Assembly (NCBI GenBank): GCA_945787445.1
Contig: CALZHT010000022.1
Location: 1-64,000, forward strand
DNA length: 64,000 bases
Origin: an uncultured Desulfobulbaceae bacterium
GTDB lineage: Bacteria > Desulfobacterota > Desulfobulbia > Desulfobulbales > CALZHT01
Reading direction: 5' to 3'
A model generated the notes under the pieces. The model did no database searches. It was not told where the DNA came from and was given only the letters and a program-made list of their open reading frames with translations. Shown here piece by piece: positions 9,190-18,579 of this stretch. The translations under genes were made by a program, and so were the position numbers. Positions within the stretch are counted from its first letter, which is position 1. Each line of letters begins with the position of its first letter.

Positions 9190-10476
9190 TCAATCTTCCG
9201 CCACCGAATCTCTTGCAGTGATCAGCACTATTCCTTGGCCAGGTTGAAGGTCATAGGAAAACGGTGCCGGTATGTAGCCCAGCGGGTTTTCCGGAGAGAC
9301 ATCAATAAGCGGTGCCCCTGCCTGAACAAAACTTTGCAGATTTTCCGCATAAAAATGCTGTTTGGTATGCATATCTTTATTGAGAATTAGCAACGCTTCT
9401 TCTTGTGTTTTGACCGAGGCCTTCCACATAAGCAAAACATTGGGATTGGAAGTGGGAAGTATTGTAGTGGGAGGTTCCTCTTGAAAGATTGCATGACGTG
9501 ATTTGATTGTATTGACAGCCCTTATGAATGAAGTCAGATCAGTATCTGTTTGTTCCCAATCTTCCGGTCTGGTTTTAACGACATGGAGTTTTTTTTGAAA
9601 TCCAAATTCGAAACCCATGGGCATCATAATGCCGGCTGAAAACAGGGCGGCGAAAAGATAGCGTTGCTTAACGCCTTCCACGTTGCCGAGCAATTCAGCC
9701 CAGAGGCGCTCGGTGTCGTGGCTCTCCGGGAAGCTTATTGACGGGGCGATCTCGCGCGTAAGGGTATATTGTTCCACCAGCCAGGGGCTCTGGAAATCCC
9801 ACCATTTGGAACTGTTGAATATGAAATCAAAGCCGGCTTTGGCGGTTTTTCTGGTTTGATCCGGGGGACATCCAAGAGTTTCTGCAAAAAAGAGGACATG
9901 GGGATGGAATTTTTTGGTTTCCCGGATGAGCCTTTTCCATAGACTTCCCGGGACCTGATAAGCGGCATCACAGCGAAATCCACTGAAACCCAATTCTACC
10001 AAGAACCTAACCATATGAAGAAAGAATTGAAAGAGGCCCTCTCTATCGCTGGTGTTTTTATGATCAAACTTGGCTAAATCTTTCCAGACTACCTTTTTCC
10101 CGTTTTCATAACAGAAAGGGTGCGCAACCTTTCCGGACTTTTCCCACAGAAACCACTCAGGATGCTGCTGGAGCAGATCCGAATCCGCTGCGCAGTGGCT
10201 GATCACCAGATCGACCATCACCTTGAGCCCCATCGTATCCGCGGCCGTGATCATTTCCTTTATCTGTTCCCGGGGTTCTTTTTTGCTTTTTGAGGCAACC
10301 AGGAGAGGATTAAAGGCGTAATAATCCGCTATGGAATACAGGCTGCCTGAAGAGCCGGGGCGCTGAACGGGATTGACAAATATCCAGGTGAAGCCCATGG
10401 CGGCTGCCCGCGACAGATGTTTTTTCCAATCAGTAAAACGGCCTGCCAGGAGGGGGAACAAATTATATATAATCAT
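9190..10476 (-). CDS. GH13 alpha-amylase family protein
   Basis: A 428-residue GH13 barrel beginning MIIYNLFPLLAGRF, with AAMGFTWIFVNPV and VMVDLVISHCA as strand landmarks. The catalytic triad is in place: Asp in GFSGFRCDAAYQVP, Glu in VLFFAETLG and Asp in SFPESHDTERLW. A short C-terminal beta domain follows. The sequence resembles the GlgE-like/oligosaccharide-acting GH13 branches more than secreted amylases: no signal peptide, small size, Cys in the nucleophile motif. Hydrolysis or transfer on malto-oligosaccharides in the cytoplasm is likely. It is the first gene of the minus-strand operon (AAGGAGT before the ATG) and diverges from the GWD gene. Confidence 0.85.
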   Translation of the reverse strand: MIIYNLFPLLAGRFTDWKKHLSRAAAMGFTWIFVNPVQRPGSSGSLYSIADYYAFNPLLVASKSKKEPREQIKEMITAADTMGLKVMVDLVISHCAADSDLLQQHPEWFLWEKSGKVAHPFCYENGKKVVWKDLAKFDHKNTSDREGLFQFFLHMVRFLVELGFSGFRCDAAYQVPGSLWKRLIRETKKFHPHVLFFAETLGCPPDQTRKTAKAGFDFIFNSSKWWDFQSPWLVEQYTLTREIAPSISFPESHDTERLWAELLGNVEGVKQRYLFAALFSAGIMMPMGFEFGFQKKLHVVKTRPEDWEQTDTDLTSFIRAVNTIKSRHAIFQEEPPTTILPTSNPNVLLMWKASVKTQEEALLILNKDMHTKQHFYAENLQSFVQAGAPLIDVSPENPLGYIPAPFSYDLQPGQGIVLITARDSVAED

Positions 10477-10545
10477 GAATACTCCTTAGTATCGTGGGAA
10501 TTAGGAATTCCTGACTCCGAAAAGTACTTCCAGTGAGTTACTGTA

Positions 10546-10628
10546 AAAGTGCCTAAAGTGCGAAGTGCCAAAAGTGCCTAAAGTTAGAGGAATCATCTAA
10601 TCAGAAAAGTGCAATAAATTTAGGCACT
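10546..10628. repeat. Intergenic repeat with AAGTGCCTAAAGT words (copy 1)
   Basis: The stretch contains AGTGCCTAAAGT twice and a closing inverted AATTTAGGCACT, separated by ATCATCTAATCAGAAAAGTGC. Related copies occur at 50718-50757 and 59873-59956, the last with the same ATCTAAT(T/C)AGAAAAGT core. This copy lies in the divergent region between the GH13 operon and the GWD gene, so it may overlap their promoters. Confidence 0.7.
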
Positions 10629-10725
10629 GAAATTGTTCGCTTTTGTTCGGTATCATGATACATTCTCCCGAGGTCAGGTTGTCTGAAAATTATATTTATA
10701 CTACCATGTTGCAAAGTGTACGATC

Positions 10726-13611
10726 ATGAAAATGGACAGTCAAGATATTAGCATCAGAAATAATTTACCATTGAACATAGAAAGGCGTTCTGTTGATAGC
10801 CGGATGGAGGTGTCGCTTTCTCTGCAGAGCAAGAAAAAGTGTGTGCTGCACTGGGGAGTCTGTCGTCATATAAAGGCGCCCTGGCAGATTCCTCCGCAAT
10901 CGATCTGGCCTGCCGGTACGGATGCGTTTGGCCCAAACGCTGCTCAGACCCCGTTTACAACACACAACGATGTAAATCAAATCAAAATTACCCTGGATCA
11001 GGACCTTGAATTCTCCATAATCGCTTTTGCCCTCTTTTTCCCGGAGGAAAATTATTGGGATAACAACCATGACAGAAATTATATAATCACCCTGACAAAA
11101 TCCGGAGAACCTTTGATTTTGCCCCATCAGGCGCTTGCCGAGGAGACTACCGAAAAGGAAATTGTTTTCCAGCAGGTATACCACCTTGATGAGGATAGAG
11201 AGTTGGCAGCGGCGGTCTGCAAAGAAGGGGACCGTTATCGGATAATTCTGATTGCCGATATTCCCGGCACCCTGGTCCTGCATTGGGGAGTTGCCAAAAA
11301 ATCGAAATATGAATGGCTCATGCCTCCTCCTTCTCTCCGGCCTGTTGACACGATAATCAGTGATAACAGTGCAGCACAAACGGTGTTTGTTGCAGAAAAA
11401 GGTCTCCAGCAACTGCAGATCGAAGTTGCCGAGCAGGATGCGGTGTTAGGTCTTGCTTTTGTGCTGAAGAGGTCTGATACCGGGAAATGGTATAAAAAAC
11501 ACCGTGGTAATTTTTATATTCCTGTGCATGTTTCACTTTATGAGGAAACGGTATTAGAAACGCAGGAGCTTGCCGATCTTGCGGAAGATATTGTTCAGAA
11601 GGAATCAGGACGCAATTCCTGGACCCTTATGCACCGTTTTAATTTGTGTCATGACTTGTTGGACCGAGTGCACAATTATGTGGAAGGGCTGGCGCTCCTT
11701 TTTGTGTGGCTGCGATTCTCAGCCATCAGGCAGTTGGATTGGCAGCGAAATTACAATACCAAGCCGCGGGAGTTGGCGCACGCCCAAAAGCGGTTGACCC
11801 TCAAACTTGCCGCAGCATATGGAGACGCCGCACCGGCGAGCCGGGAAATTATCCGCCTCATGCTATCCACCTTGGGACGGGGGGGTGAAGGAGGTAAGGG
11901 CCAGAGGATTCGCGATGATATCCTCCACATCATGCACCGCCATAAGATCAAGGAAGTTTCCGGCCATTTTATGGAGGAATGGCACCAGAAGCTCCACAAC
12001 AACGCCACTCCTGACGATATCGTTATATGTGAGGCGTATCTGGAGTTTTTACGCAGTTACGGTGACCATGCCCTTTTTTACAAGACCCTTAAGAATGGCG
12101 GGGTAACCAAGAAACGGCTTGCAAGCTTTGAACGGCCGATAACCACTGCCCCAGATTTTGTCCCGCATATCAGAGACGGCCTGATCCACGATTTTGAAAA
12201 TTATCTGCAGCTCCTCCAATCAATTCACTCCGCCACTGATCTGGCCAGCGCGGTGGCGACCTCCAGCCGCTGTCTCAACGAACAGCTGCAAGGACAGACG
12301 GCATATATTCACCAATCCCGCGATGATGGGGGGATTGATGTGGTTGATCGCGTCCGGTCCATCACCGAAGTACGCGGCTCACTTAACATTTTCCTTAATG
12401 AAGGGATTGGGGAAGAATGCGTTCGCGATATACTGTATCTTGATCTGGCCCTGGAAGAGTTTTTGCGCGTTGTAGTGGAGCGCGATATCCATAGGGGACT
12501 CAAAATAAAAGAACTCGCGCAATTAATCGGTATGTTGATTGAGAATGTGCGGTTTGCCCATGACAATACAGAACTTGCCTATTGCGCCACGCAGTGGGAA
12601 CGACTCCTTAGGGTAGATACGATCGACAAAAACTGGGCCCTGCATTCCAGATCCATGCTCGAAAGGATTACCCGGATACTGGGCGCTTTTAGCGATTATT
12701 ACTATAAGCTTTTGCAGGCCAAAGCAGAACATCTGGGACATGGTTTTGGCGCCGAGGCATGGACAATTGACCTTTTTAGCCAAGAAATTGTGCGCGCCGG
12801 TTCGCCGTTCGTCCTCTCCATCCTGCTGCAGCACTTCGATCCCATGCTGCGTAAGGTTGCCCGGCTCGGGAGCTGGCAGGTGATCAGCCAGACGGAAACC
12901 GCCGGCCACGTGGAAATTGCCACATTGCTCGACATCCAGGAGAAGATATTCGACCGTTCCACCGTGATTATCACCGACAGAGTTACGGGGGACGAGGAGA
13001 TCCCTGCCGGCGTCACCGCAGTAATAACGCCGGATGTGGTTGATGTTCTATCCCATGTGTCGATTCGCGCCAGGAACGGTTCTATCCTGTTTGCCACCTG
13101 CTATGATATGAAGATCATTGATGCGTTCAAGTCGCATAACGGCGAGATGCTGCAACTCAAGGTCAATGGTACGGGAGATGTGGAATTTGCAAAGGCTGAG
13201 GAAAAGATAAAAAGTACACGGAAGAGAGGAGAGGGAAGCGGTAAAGGGCCGGTAAAATTAATGCCGGCAGCTTTCACCCATTTAGCTATTGCTTCGCCAA
13301 ATTTTACCGGCATGGTGGTCGGCGGCAAGTCCTTACAACTGCAGCTTCTCCAGGGCAGGCTACCCGGCTGGATCCATCTGCCCCGGTCCGTAGCAATATC
13401 GTTTGGTGTTTGCGAAAAAGTGCTTGCCGAACCGGGCAACAAAACGGTCAACGCGCAGTATACCAGGTTAACCGAACAGGTTGACCAACAGCCCGGTAAG
13501 ATTTTGCCGGAACTTCGTAAGACCCTCATGGCTCTCGAAGGACCGGAGGCGCTGGTCACCTCTCTTCCACGCGGACCTACAGATGGCGGTCCTCATCCAG
13601 CAAGTAGTTGA
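10726..13611 (+). pseudogene. Alpha-glucan water dikinase, GWD1-type, N-terminal part (frameshifted)
   Basis: This frame encodes most of a plant-type GWD, which transfers the beta-phosphate of ATP to C6 of glucans. Two CBM45-like starch-binding modules are marked by VLHWGVCRH (about residue 42) and LVLHWGVAKKSKYEW (about 184). The helical core has the GWD signatures STLGRGGEGGKGQRIRDDIL and EEWHQKLHNNATPDDIVICE. The phosphohistidine swivel domain has VDVLSHVSIRARN with the catalytic His at about residue 777. The start of the ATP-grasp domain follows (VVGGKSLQLQLL, SVAISFGVCEKVL). After about residue 940 the frame leaves homology and stops. The remaining nucleotide-binding part continues in another frame from 13568. 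Alignment by eye to plant GWD suggests about 45-50 codons are missing at the junction. Confidence 0.88.
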
Positions 13612-14125
13612 GGCGGAATATGCCTTTGTGATCCATACCGCTAATCCGTTTACCGGGGCGCGGGATGAACTCTATGGAGAGGTGGTCTTGGGACTTGGGG
13701 AAACGCTTTGCAGCGGTAACTATCCAGGCAGAGCTCTCGGTTTTATCTGCCGAAAGTCCAAAACTCTCCAACCTCGTCTTGTCTCATATCCGAGCAAGGG
13801 TGTTGCCCTTCGAGGCAAGGGGCTGATAGTCCGTTCAGACTCCAACGGCGAGGACCTTGAAGAGTATGCCGGCGCCGGCCTTTATGATTCAGTGTTGCTG
13901 GAGCCTCCTCATGAAGAGCTGCTGGATTACACAGAGAGTCCACTATTATGGGATGAGCAATACAGGAAGGAATTTTTTAAAAAAATCACCAAGATCGGCA
14001 TTGAAATCGAAAAGGCTCTGGACGGCTGTCCCCAGGATATAGAGGGCGCTTTTCAAAACGGCGAGTATTATGTGGTGCAGACCCGCCCGCAGGTGGGCAT
14101 AAGCACTACCCTAAAAGGTGGATAA
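13568..14125 (+). pseudogene. Alpha-glucan water dikinase, C-terminal part (second frame of the broken GWD)
   Basis: From HADLQMAVLIQQVV onward this frame holds the rest of the GWD ATP-binding domain: AFVIHTANPFTGARDE, EVVLGLGETL, then the GWD1-type late RSDSNGEDLEEYAGAGLYDS motif and the C-terminal QDIEGAF and YVVQTRPQVG. In plant GWD1, RSDSNGEDL comes after MAVLVQ, as here, so the order is canonical. No start codon or ribosome site supports separate translation. The segment normally found before it (Trp-rich, with VWASKWNERA) is absent on both sides of the junction, so this is a deletion with frameshift rather than a single-base slip. Confidence 0.85.
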
Positions 14126-14138
14126 CAGTCTACTGTTA

Positions 14139-14493
14139 GTCATTCCGGCGAACGCCGGAATCCAGAGCTGCTAACATGATCAAGCAACCAGCCGTATATA
14201 TTCTTGCAAGCAGAAGAAATGGCACTCTATATGTCGGTGTGACTTCGAACCTCGTCAAGAGGATATGGGAACATAAAAATAATATGGCTAATGGCTTCAC
14301 TAAGCGCTATGGAGTTCATCGGTTGGTTTGGTATGAGCTGCATGAGAACATGGAATCCGCCATTCAGCGGGAGAAAAGATTAAAGGATTGGAAGCGTGCG
14401 TGGAAACTGGATTTAATCGAACACATCAATCCTGATTGGCATGACTTGTATCCTGCGATTGTATAACTGGATTCCGGCGTTCGCCGGAATGAC
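14139..14493. mobile_element. GIY-YIG gene module bounded by perfect 27-bp inverted repeats
   Basis: 14139-14165 (GTCATTCCGGCGAACGCCGG and on) and 14467-14493 are perfect reverse complements. Each arm is itself a palindrome (TTCCGGCGAACGCCGGAA), as in REP sequences. The enclosed gene runs almost from arm to arm. The same arrangement of CGTCATTCCGG palindromes around a small GIY-YIG gene is familiar from many proteobacteria and suggests a non-autonomous or REP-like mobile unit inserted between the two dikinase genes. Confidence 0.72.
14176..14466 (+). CDS. GIY-YIG nuclease superfamily protein (96 aa)
   Basis: A 96-residue protein with the GIY-YIG core: VYILASRRNGTLYVGVTSN, Arg in LVKRIWEH, and the downstream Glu-containing MESAIQREKRLKDWKR. 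This is the UPF0213/YhbQ-like single-domain class, a putative endonuclease. It lies within perfect inverted repeats, so it was probably mobilised with them. The ATG at 14176 follows the left arm by 10 bases, with no strong ribosome site. It has no functional link to the flanking dikinases that I can see. Confidence 0.88.
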   Translation: MIKQPAVYILASRRNGTLYVGVTSNLVKRIWEHKNNMANGFTKRYGVHRLVWYELHENMESAIQREKRLKDWKRAWKLDLIEHINPDWHDLYPAIV

Positions 14494-14655
14494 GTGCAAG
14501 GAACCTTGACATCTTAAGTTAGCGCTTATGCTGCAGGTGGGTGTGGCATGGCGGTGAAGGATTGGCAAGTAGGCGCTTAGTTGGGTCAATTGCGAAAACT
14601 TTGTCTATCTATTAATTTATGTTGCATTACCAGGTTGTTACAAATTGAATCGCGC

Positions 14656-14702
14656 CAGAAGGCAGAAGGCAGAAGGCAGAAGGCAGAAGGCAGAAGGCAG
14701 AA
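14656..14702. repeat. 7-bp tandem repeat (CAGAAGG)6-7
   Basis: Six exact copies of CAGAAGG run head to tail from 14656 to 14697, with a partial seventh. The tract lies about 85 bp upstream of the PWD-type gene, in a 294-bp non-coding gap that otherwise shows nothing. A purine-rich heptamer of this kind can vary in copy number by slippage. Confidence 0.9.
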
Positions 14703-14787
14703 AAGAGAAAATGGGAGTGATAGATTCGATAGGCGGTAAAGCCTCTTTGGCTAAATCCAGGAAAGTTGATAGCCGGAGTGAGATATC

Positions 14788-17700
14788 ATGAAAACCGGCA
14801 GCCGTATCCGAATCGGCAACCAGACTGCCTATAGCGCTTCTTCGTTATTCGCGCCTTTTCTTTACGCAATAAACAACGGTTTTGATGCCTTTGAGTGGTT
14901 TCCCGACAAAAAAGAATCGGGCGCCGGTTGGGATACAAGCGACCTGAATGGGGAAAGACGTCAATACATACGGGAGACAGCCCTTGCTCATGATATTGCC
15001 TTAACCGTGCATGCGCAATGGTGGGCCAATCCCTTGCAGCCAAACACCCATGAACTCATTATACAAGATATCGCTTTTGCACAGGACATCGGCGCAACCC
15101 TGTTCAATATTCACCTGTATACTGAAAAGGGAATAGAAGCCTATATTCAGGCGCTTTTACCGGTCATCAATGCCACCCGGAAGGCCGGTCTTAAACTTGC
15201 CATCGAAAACACACCTCTTACCACTGCGGCCGATTTCAATCGCTTGTTTGCTCTCCTGCGAAACATGCGGGACACGCCCGCGGAACATGTGGGCATCTGT
15301 CTTGACCTGGGCCACGCCAATCTGTCCGCAGCAACCCGCAACAACTATTTGGCGTTCATTGATCAACTGGACGCCACCCTGCCCATCGTCCATATTCATC
15401 TCCATGAAAATTACGGGGATCAGGACAGCCACCTGGTTATTTTTTCCGGTCCGGCCGGCACTGATGATACCGGTGTGTACGGATTTATCGAAAGGATAAC
15501 AAAGCGTGCCTTTGGAGGCTCCATTATCCTCGAACAATGGCCGGAACCAGCATCTCTGCTTAATCAGGCGCGGGACAGGCTTCTCCATATGACTTCCACG
15601 TATAAGGTAAAGAAAAAATCCCTCGCCAGGCCCGGTAAAGCAAAACCGTTGAAAAAAACAGAAAATGAGCACGGGGCCCCAACAGGCATGCCGCTAAAAA
15701 GTTCCGTGGTAGCCGCAACAAATGATGTAAAGCCGTCCCCGGGAAAAGAAGCACTTCTCCCTGATAAAGAAATAGCCCAAGATGCGTTTGCAAAAAAGAT
15801 TGTGGCCCAGGATAAACACCGCAGCAGTTGGCGGGAAAAATTAGCGGGGGTCTGTGATCTCCTGCACGATGAAGAATCGGTCATAACCACTGAAAGCCTC
15901 ATTTATCTGGCCATCTATCTGCGCTTCCTGGGGACCGGTGCGGTCGCTTGCCGCGAAGACGGCCGTCATTTCCGGCCCAGCCGCCTTTCCCGCCTGTCCC
16001 AAAAGATTCAGCAATATCTGGTGGCTCATACCAGCAATGACAACCTTTTCATCCTGCGGAAGATCTACCCCTGGCTTCCTTCTTATGACAGCACCTTCAT
16101 GAGGTCGGAACCGTTAACGAGAATACGGGATATTGCCCATAGAAACGACATTCCACAGGAACTGAAAAAAGAGATCAAACATACTCTGCAAAATAAACTG
16201 CACCGCTGTGCAGGACCTGAGGATCTTCGTACTTCCGAATCGATCCTTGCCCGCATCACGGCTGCCGGTGCCGATTATTCTCCCTCTTTCGTGGAACAGT
16301 TCACCATCTTCCACCGCGAGCTGCAGGAGTTTTTCAATGCCCCTTCTCTCGAGGAAAGGCTCCGGACAATGCTTGAGAAAAACGAGATTAAACCAAAGGA
16401 TCTTGCCAAGCGGTTTCTCAATGCCAAGAGTGATCTAAACAATACACCTGATCGACAGCTTGTCGCCCTTGAACGTGCAACAGAACTCCGTAGTCTGCTG
16501 CTCAAGAAGACAAAAAATGATGCAAGTGCCCAGGCCCAGAATATGCGGCTGGTTGATATAGGTCTTGAGGATTTCGCTTTTGTTCTTCTGAGCGGTATGA
16601 TCAACAGCCTTGCAACTCTGCAAGGAGATATTGCCTGGAAACCGGCCCTCCATGGAGTGGAGTTTATCGTGGACAATCTCCGGATCAGTGGTGTGCATCC
16701 AGAGGAATGCTCCGCCATTGTTTCTGCTTTTCATGCCTGGCGCCGCGCCTTTGATCCTGGCGATCGGGAGCAGCTGTTGCGGCTGAAGGCAACGCTTGCC
16801 AGGTGCCGCCGGCTGGCCGATACCTATAGCGATACAGTGCTGGCCCTGTTTCTCGACAGGGTTGTATGGCTGGGCCGCGCCCTGGGTGTGGCTGATCACG
16901 TGATCCAAACCTATTGCGAGGGAGATATCCGCGGCAACCTCATATTCCAACTGTCAAAACTTGTTTCCTTACTACTCAAAGAAATAAGGAGAGTGTCAGA
17001 CCTCCCTCCCTGGGATATTCTAGTCCCAGGCAAAGCTACGGGACGTCTGGTTGCTGCCGAGTATTTGACCGACCTGACCGGTCCTTTTGATGAAGAGGTC
17101 CTGGTTCTGTTGGAAAGGGCGGAAGGAGATGAGGAGATTCCAAGGGGTGTGGCCGGTATTATTCTTTGCCATGAATTGCCCCATCTTTCCCATTTCGGGG
17201 TCAGGTGCCGTCAGGACAGGGTGGTGCTGGTGGCCTATGAAGATGAGGAGCAATTACAGTCCTTAGGGCAATATGTGGGGGAGCGGCTCACTTTTACTGT
17301 GAGCGGCGAAGGTGTCACTGTTGATCCTGCCATGTCGCTCCAAGAGAAAAAGAAGAATGAACCACAGAGACTGTTCTGCGTTCCGCACGTTCACCTAATT
17401 CCTGAAGGCAAGGTCCTTGAGTTGGAGAAGGTAACGATTGCCAACAGCGGCGGTAAGGCTGATGGGGCGAGGCGGCTTGCAGAGTTGTCCCGCCAAAATG
17501 GCGCCGGCTTTCATACCCCTGCCGGGCTGGTAATTCCCTTTGGTGTGCTGGGAGAGGTCCTCAATTCCGGGTCAACGCTCAAAAAGCGGTATAAAATGCT
17601 GATGCAGCGCTTACAAACTCCGGGAGAGGCTGAATTTCTTGCAGCTGTGGAAGAGCTCCGCGACCTGATTGAAACGCTATCTATACCTGATGAATTAATC

Positions 17701-18366
17701 TCTATCGTTATGAAAACGTTTGCAGGAAATGAGCGGTTGATGGTTCGTTCGAGCGCAAACTGTGAGGACCTGGAAGAACTGGCAGGAGCGGGGCTGTATG
17801 ATTCGATCGCCAATGTGGCGCCGCCAAATGTGGGAGAAGGGGTGCGCAAGGTCTGGGCGTCACTGTGGACAAGGCGCGCCGCCATGAGCAGAAGACAAGC
17901 CGGTATCCCTCATGATCAGGCTCATATGGCGGTGCTTGTCCAACAGATGATTGTTCCCGAATATTCCTTTATCATGCACACGGTAAATCCCATTACTGCC
18001 AGAAAGGATGAAATATACCTGGAATTGGCGGTCGGACTGGGTGAGACACTTGCCTCGGGAGCAGCACGGGGTGAGCCCTATCGTTTGGTGTGCAGCAAAG
18101 ACATGGTATTGGTCCAGACGCTTTCCTTTGCTAATTTCAGTCATGCACTGTGGCCGCATGCCAAAACAGGGGTCTATTCTGAAACAGTGGATTATGCAAA
18201 GGTCGCCCTTTCCACCGACAGTAAAGTGCGGAATAAAATGGGCAGGCACTTGGCCGCTGCCGGCCGGTTCGTGGAAGCAGCGTTCGGCGGACCCCAAGAT
18301 ATCGAGGGTGTTATTGTTGGCCAAGACATCTATCTAGTCCAGTCCAGGCCCCAGCCGGGAGTGTAA
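14788..18366 (+). CDS. TIM-barrel / phosphoglucan water dikinase (PWD/GWD3-type) fusion
   Basis: A 1192-residue fusion. Residues 1-270 form a sugar-isomerase-like (AP endonuclease 2 superfamily) TIM barrel with likely metal ligands in LKLAIENTP, GICLDLGHANLS, VHIHLHENYGD and ILEQW. A low-complexity linker (about 275-345) leads to a PWD-type dikinase: WDILVPGKATGRLV, the swivel motif ELPHLSHFGVRCRQ with catalytic His about 802, then an ATP-grasp domain with RSSANCEDLEELAGAGLYDS (about 987), KVWASLWTRRAAMSRRQAG, MAVLVQQMI, GLGETLASG and C-terminal QDIEGV and YLVQSRPQP. The early position of RSSANCEDL and the PHLSHxGVR motif are PWD rather than GWD1 features. PWD phosphorylates C3 of pre-phosphorylated glucan in plants. 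The usual N-terminal CBM20 is replaced by the barrel. Confidence 0.88.
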   Translation: MKTGSRIRIGNQTAYSASSLFAPFLYAINNGFDAFEWFPDKKESGAGWDTSDLNGERRQYIRETALAHDIALTVHAQWWANPLQPNTHELIIQDIAFAQDIGATLFNIHLYTEKGIEAYIQALLPVINATRKAGLKLAIENTPLTTAADFNRLFALLRNMRDTPAEHVGICLDLGHANLSAATRNNYLAFIDQLDATLPIVHIHLHENYGDQDSHLVIFSGPAGTDDTGVYGFIERITKRAFGGSIILEQWPEPASLLNQARDRLLHMTSTYKVKKKSLARPGKAKPLKKTENEHGAPTGMPLKSSVVAATNDVKPSPGKEALLPDKEIAQDAFAKKIVAQDKHRSSWREKLAGVCDLLHDEESVITTESLIYLAIYLRFLGTGAVACREDGRHFRPSRLSRLSQKIQQYLVAHTSNDNLFILRKIYPWLPSYDSTFMRSEPLTRIRDIAHRNDIPQELKKEIKHTLQNKLHRCAGPEDLRTSESILARITAAGADYSPSFVEQFTIFHRELQEFFNAPSLEERLRTMLEKNEIKPKDLAKRFLNAKSDLNNTPDRQLVALERATELRSLLLKKTKNDASAQAQNMRLVDIGLEDFAFVLLSGMINSLATLQGDIAWKPALHGVEFIVDNLRISGVHPEECSAIVSAFHAWRRAFDPGDREQLLRLKATLARCRRLADTYSDTVLALFLDRVVWLGRALGVADHVIQTYCEGDIRGNLIFQLSKLVSLLLKEIRRVSDLPPWDILVPGKATGRLVAAEYLTDLTGPFDEEVLVLLERAEGDEEIPRGVAGIILCHELPHLSHFGVRCRQDRVVLVAYEDEEQLQSLGQYVGERLTFTVSGEGVTVDPAMSLQEKKKNEPQRLFCVPHVHLIPEGKVLELEKVTIANSGGKADGARRLAELSRQNGAGFHTPAGLVIPFGVLGEVLNSGSTLKKRYKMLMQRLQTPGEAEFLAAVEELRDLIETLSIPDELISIVMKTFAGNERLMVRSSANCEDLEELAGAGLYDSIANVAPPNVGEGVRKVWASLWTRRAAMSRRQAGIPHDQAHMAVLVQQMIVPEYSFIMHTVNPITARKDEIYLELAVGLGETLASGAARGEPYRLVCSKDMVLVQTLSFANFSHALWPHAKTGVYSETVDYAKVALSTDSKVRNKMGRHLAAAGRFVEAAFGGPQDIEGVIVGQDIYLVQSRPQPGV

Positions 18367-18513
18367 GTGGCCACAGGCACCGCACCCCAAGGGCATTTAC
18401 TTCGCTGCACATCTTCGCACGATCGCTCCTGCCCGCATAGCGGGCTATAGCGAACAGTCGCGCTCGGAGTCTACGCTTACCTGCACGAATCTACGGTGCC
18501 TGTGACCACTTAC
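18363..18513. repeat. MITE-like element with 20-bp terminal inverted repeats (element A)
   Basis: Ends 18363-18382 (GTAAGTGGCCACAGGCACCG) and 18494-18513 are reverse complements over 19 of 20 bases. The 110-bp interior contains CCCGC-ATA-GCGGG, a central hairpin, followed by a CTCGGAGTC stretch. The left end contains the TAA stop codon (18364-18366) of the dikinase gene. Elements at 44205-44329 and 51145-51343 have different ends but the same plan. Confidence 0.75.
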
Positions 18514-18579
18514 GATTTTTTCTTTGTAAATTCGGAGTAGTGTCTACTCCGTAATCGGTTACCCTGGAGTTATATAATT

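Noticed and set aside
13555-13611. Selenocysteine or programmed frameshift as explanation of the split GWD gene
   Set aside because: The two halves are in different frames with no in-frame TGA at the join, and an expected block of about 45-50 residues is missing, so deletion fits better.
14656-14702. CRISPR array
   Set aside because: The repeats are 7 bases long, contiguous and without spacers.
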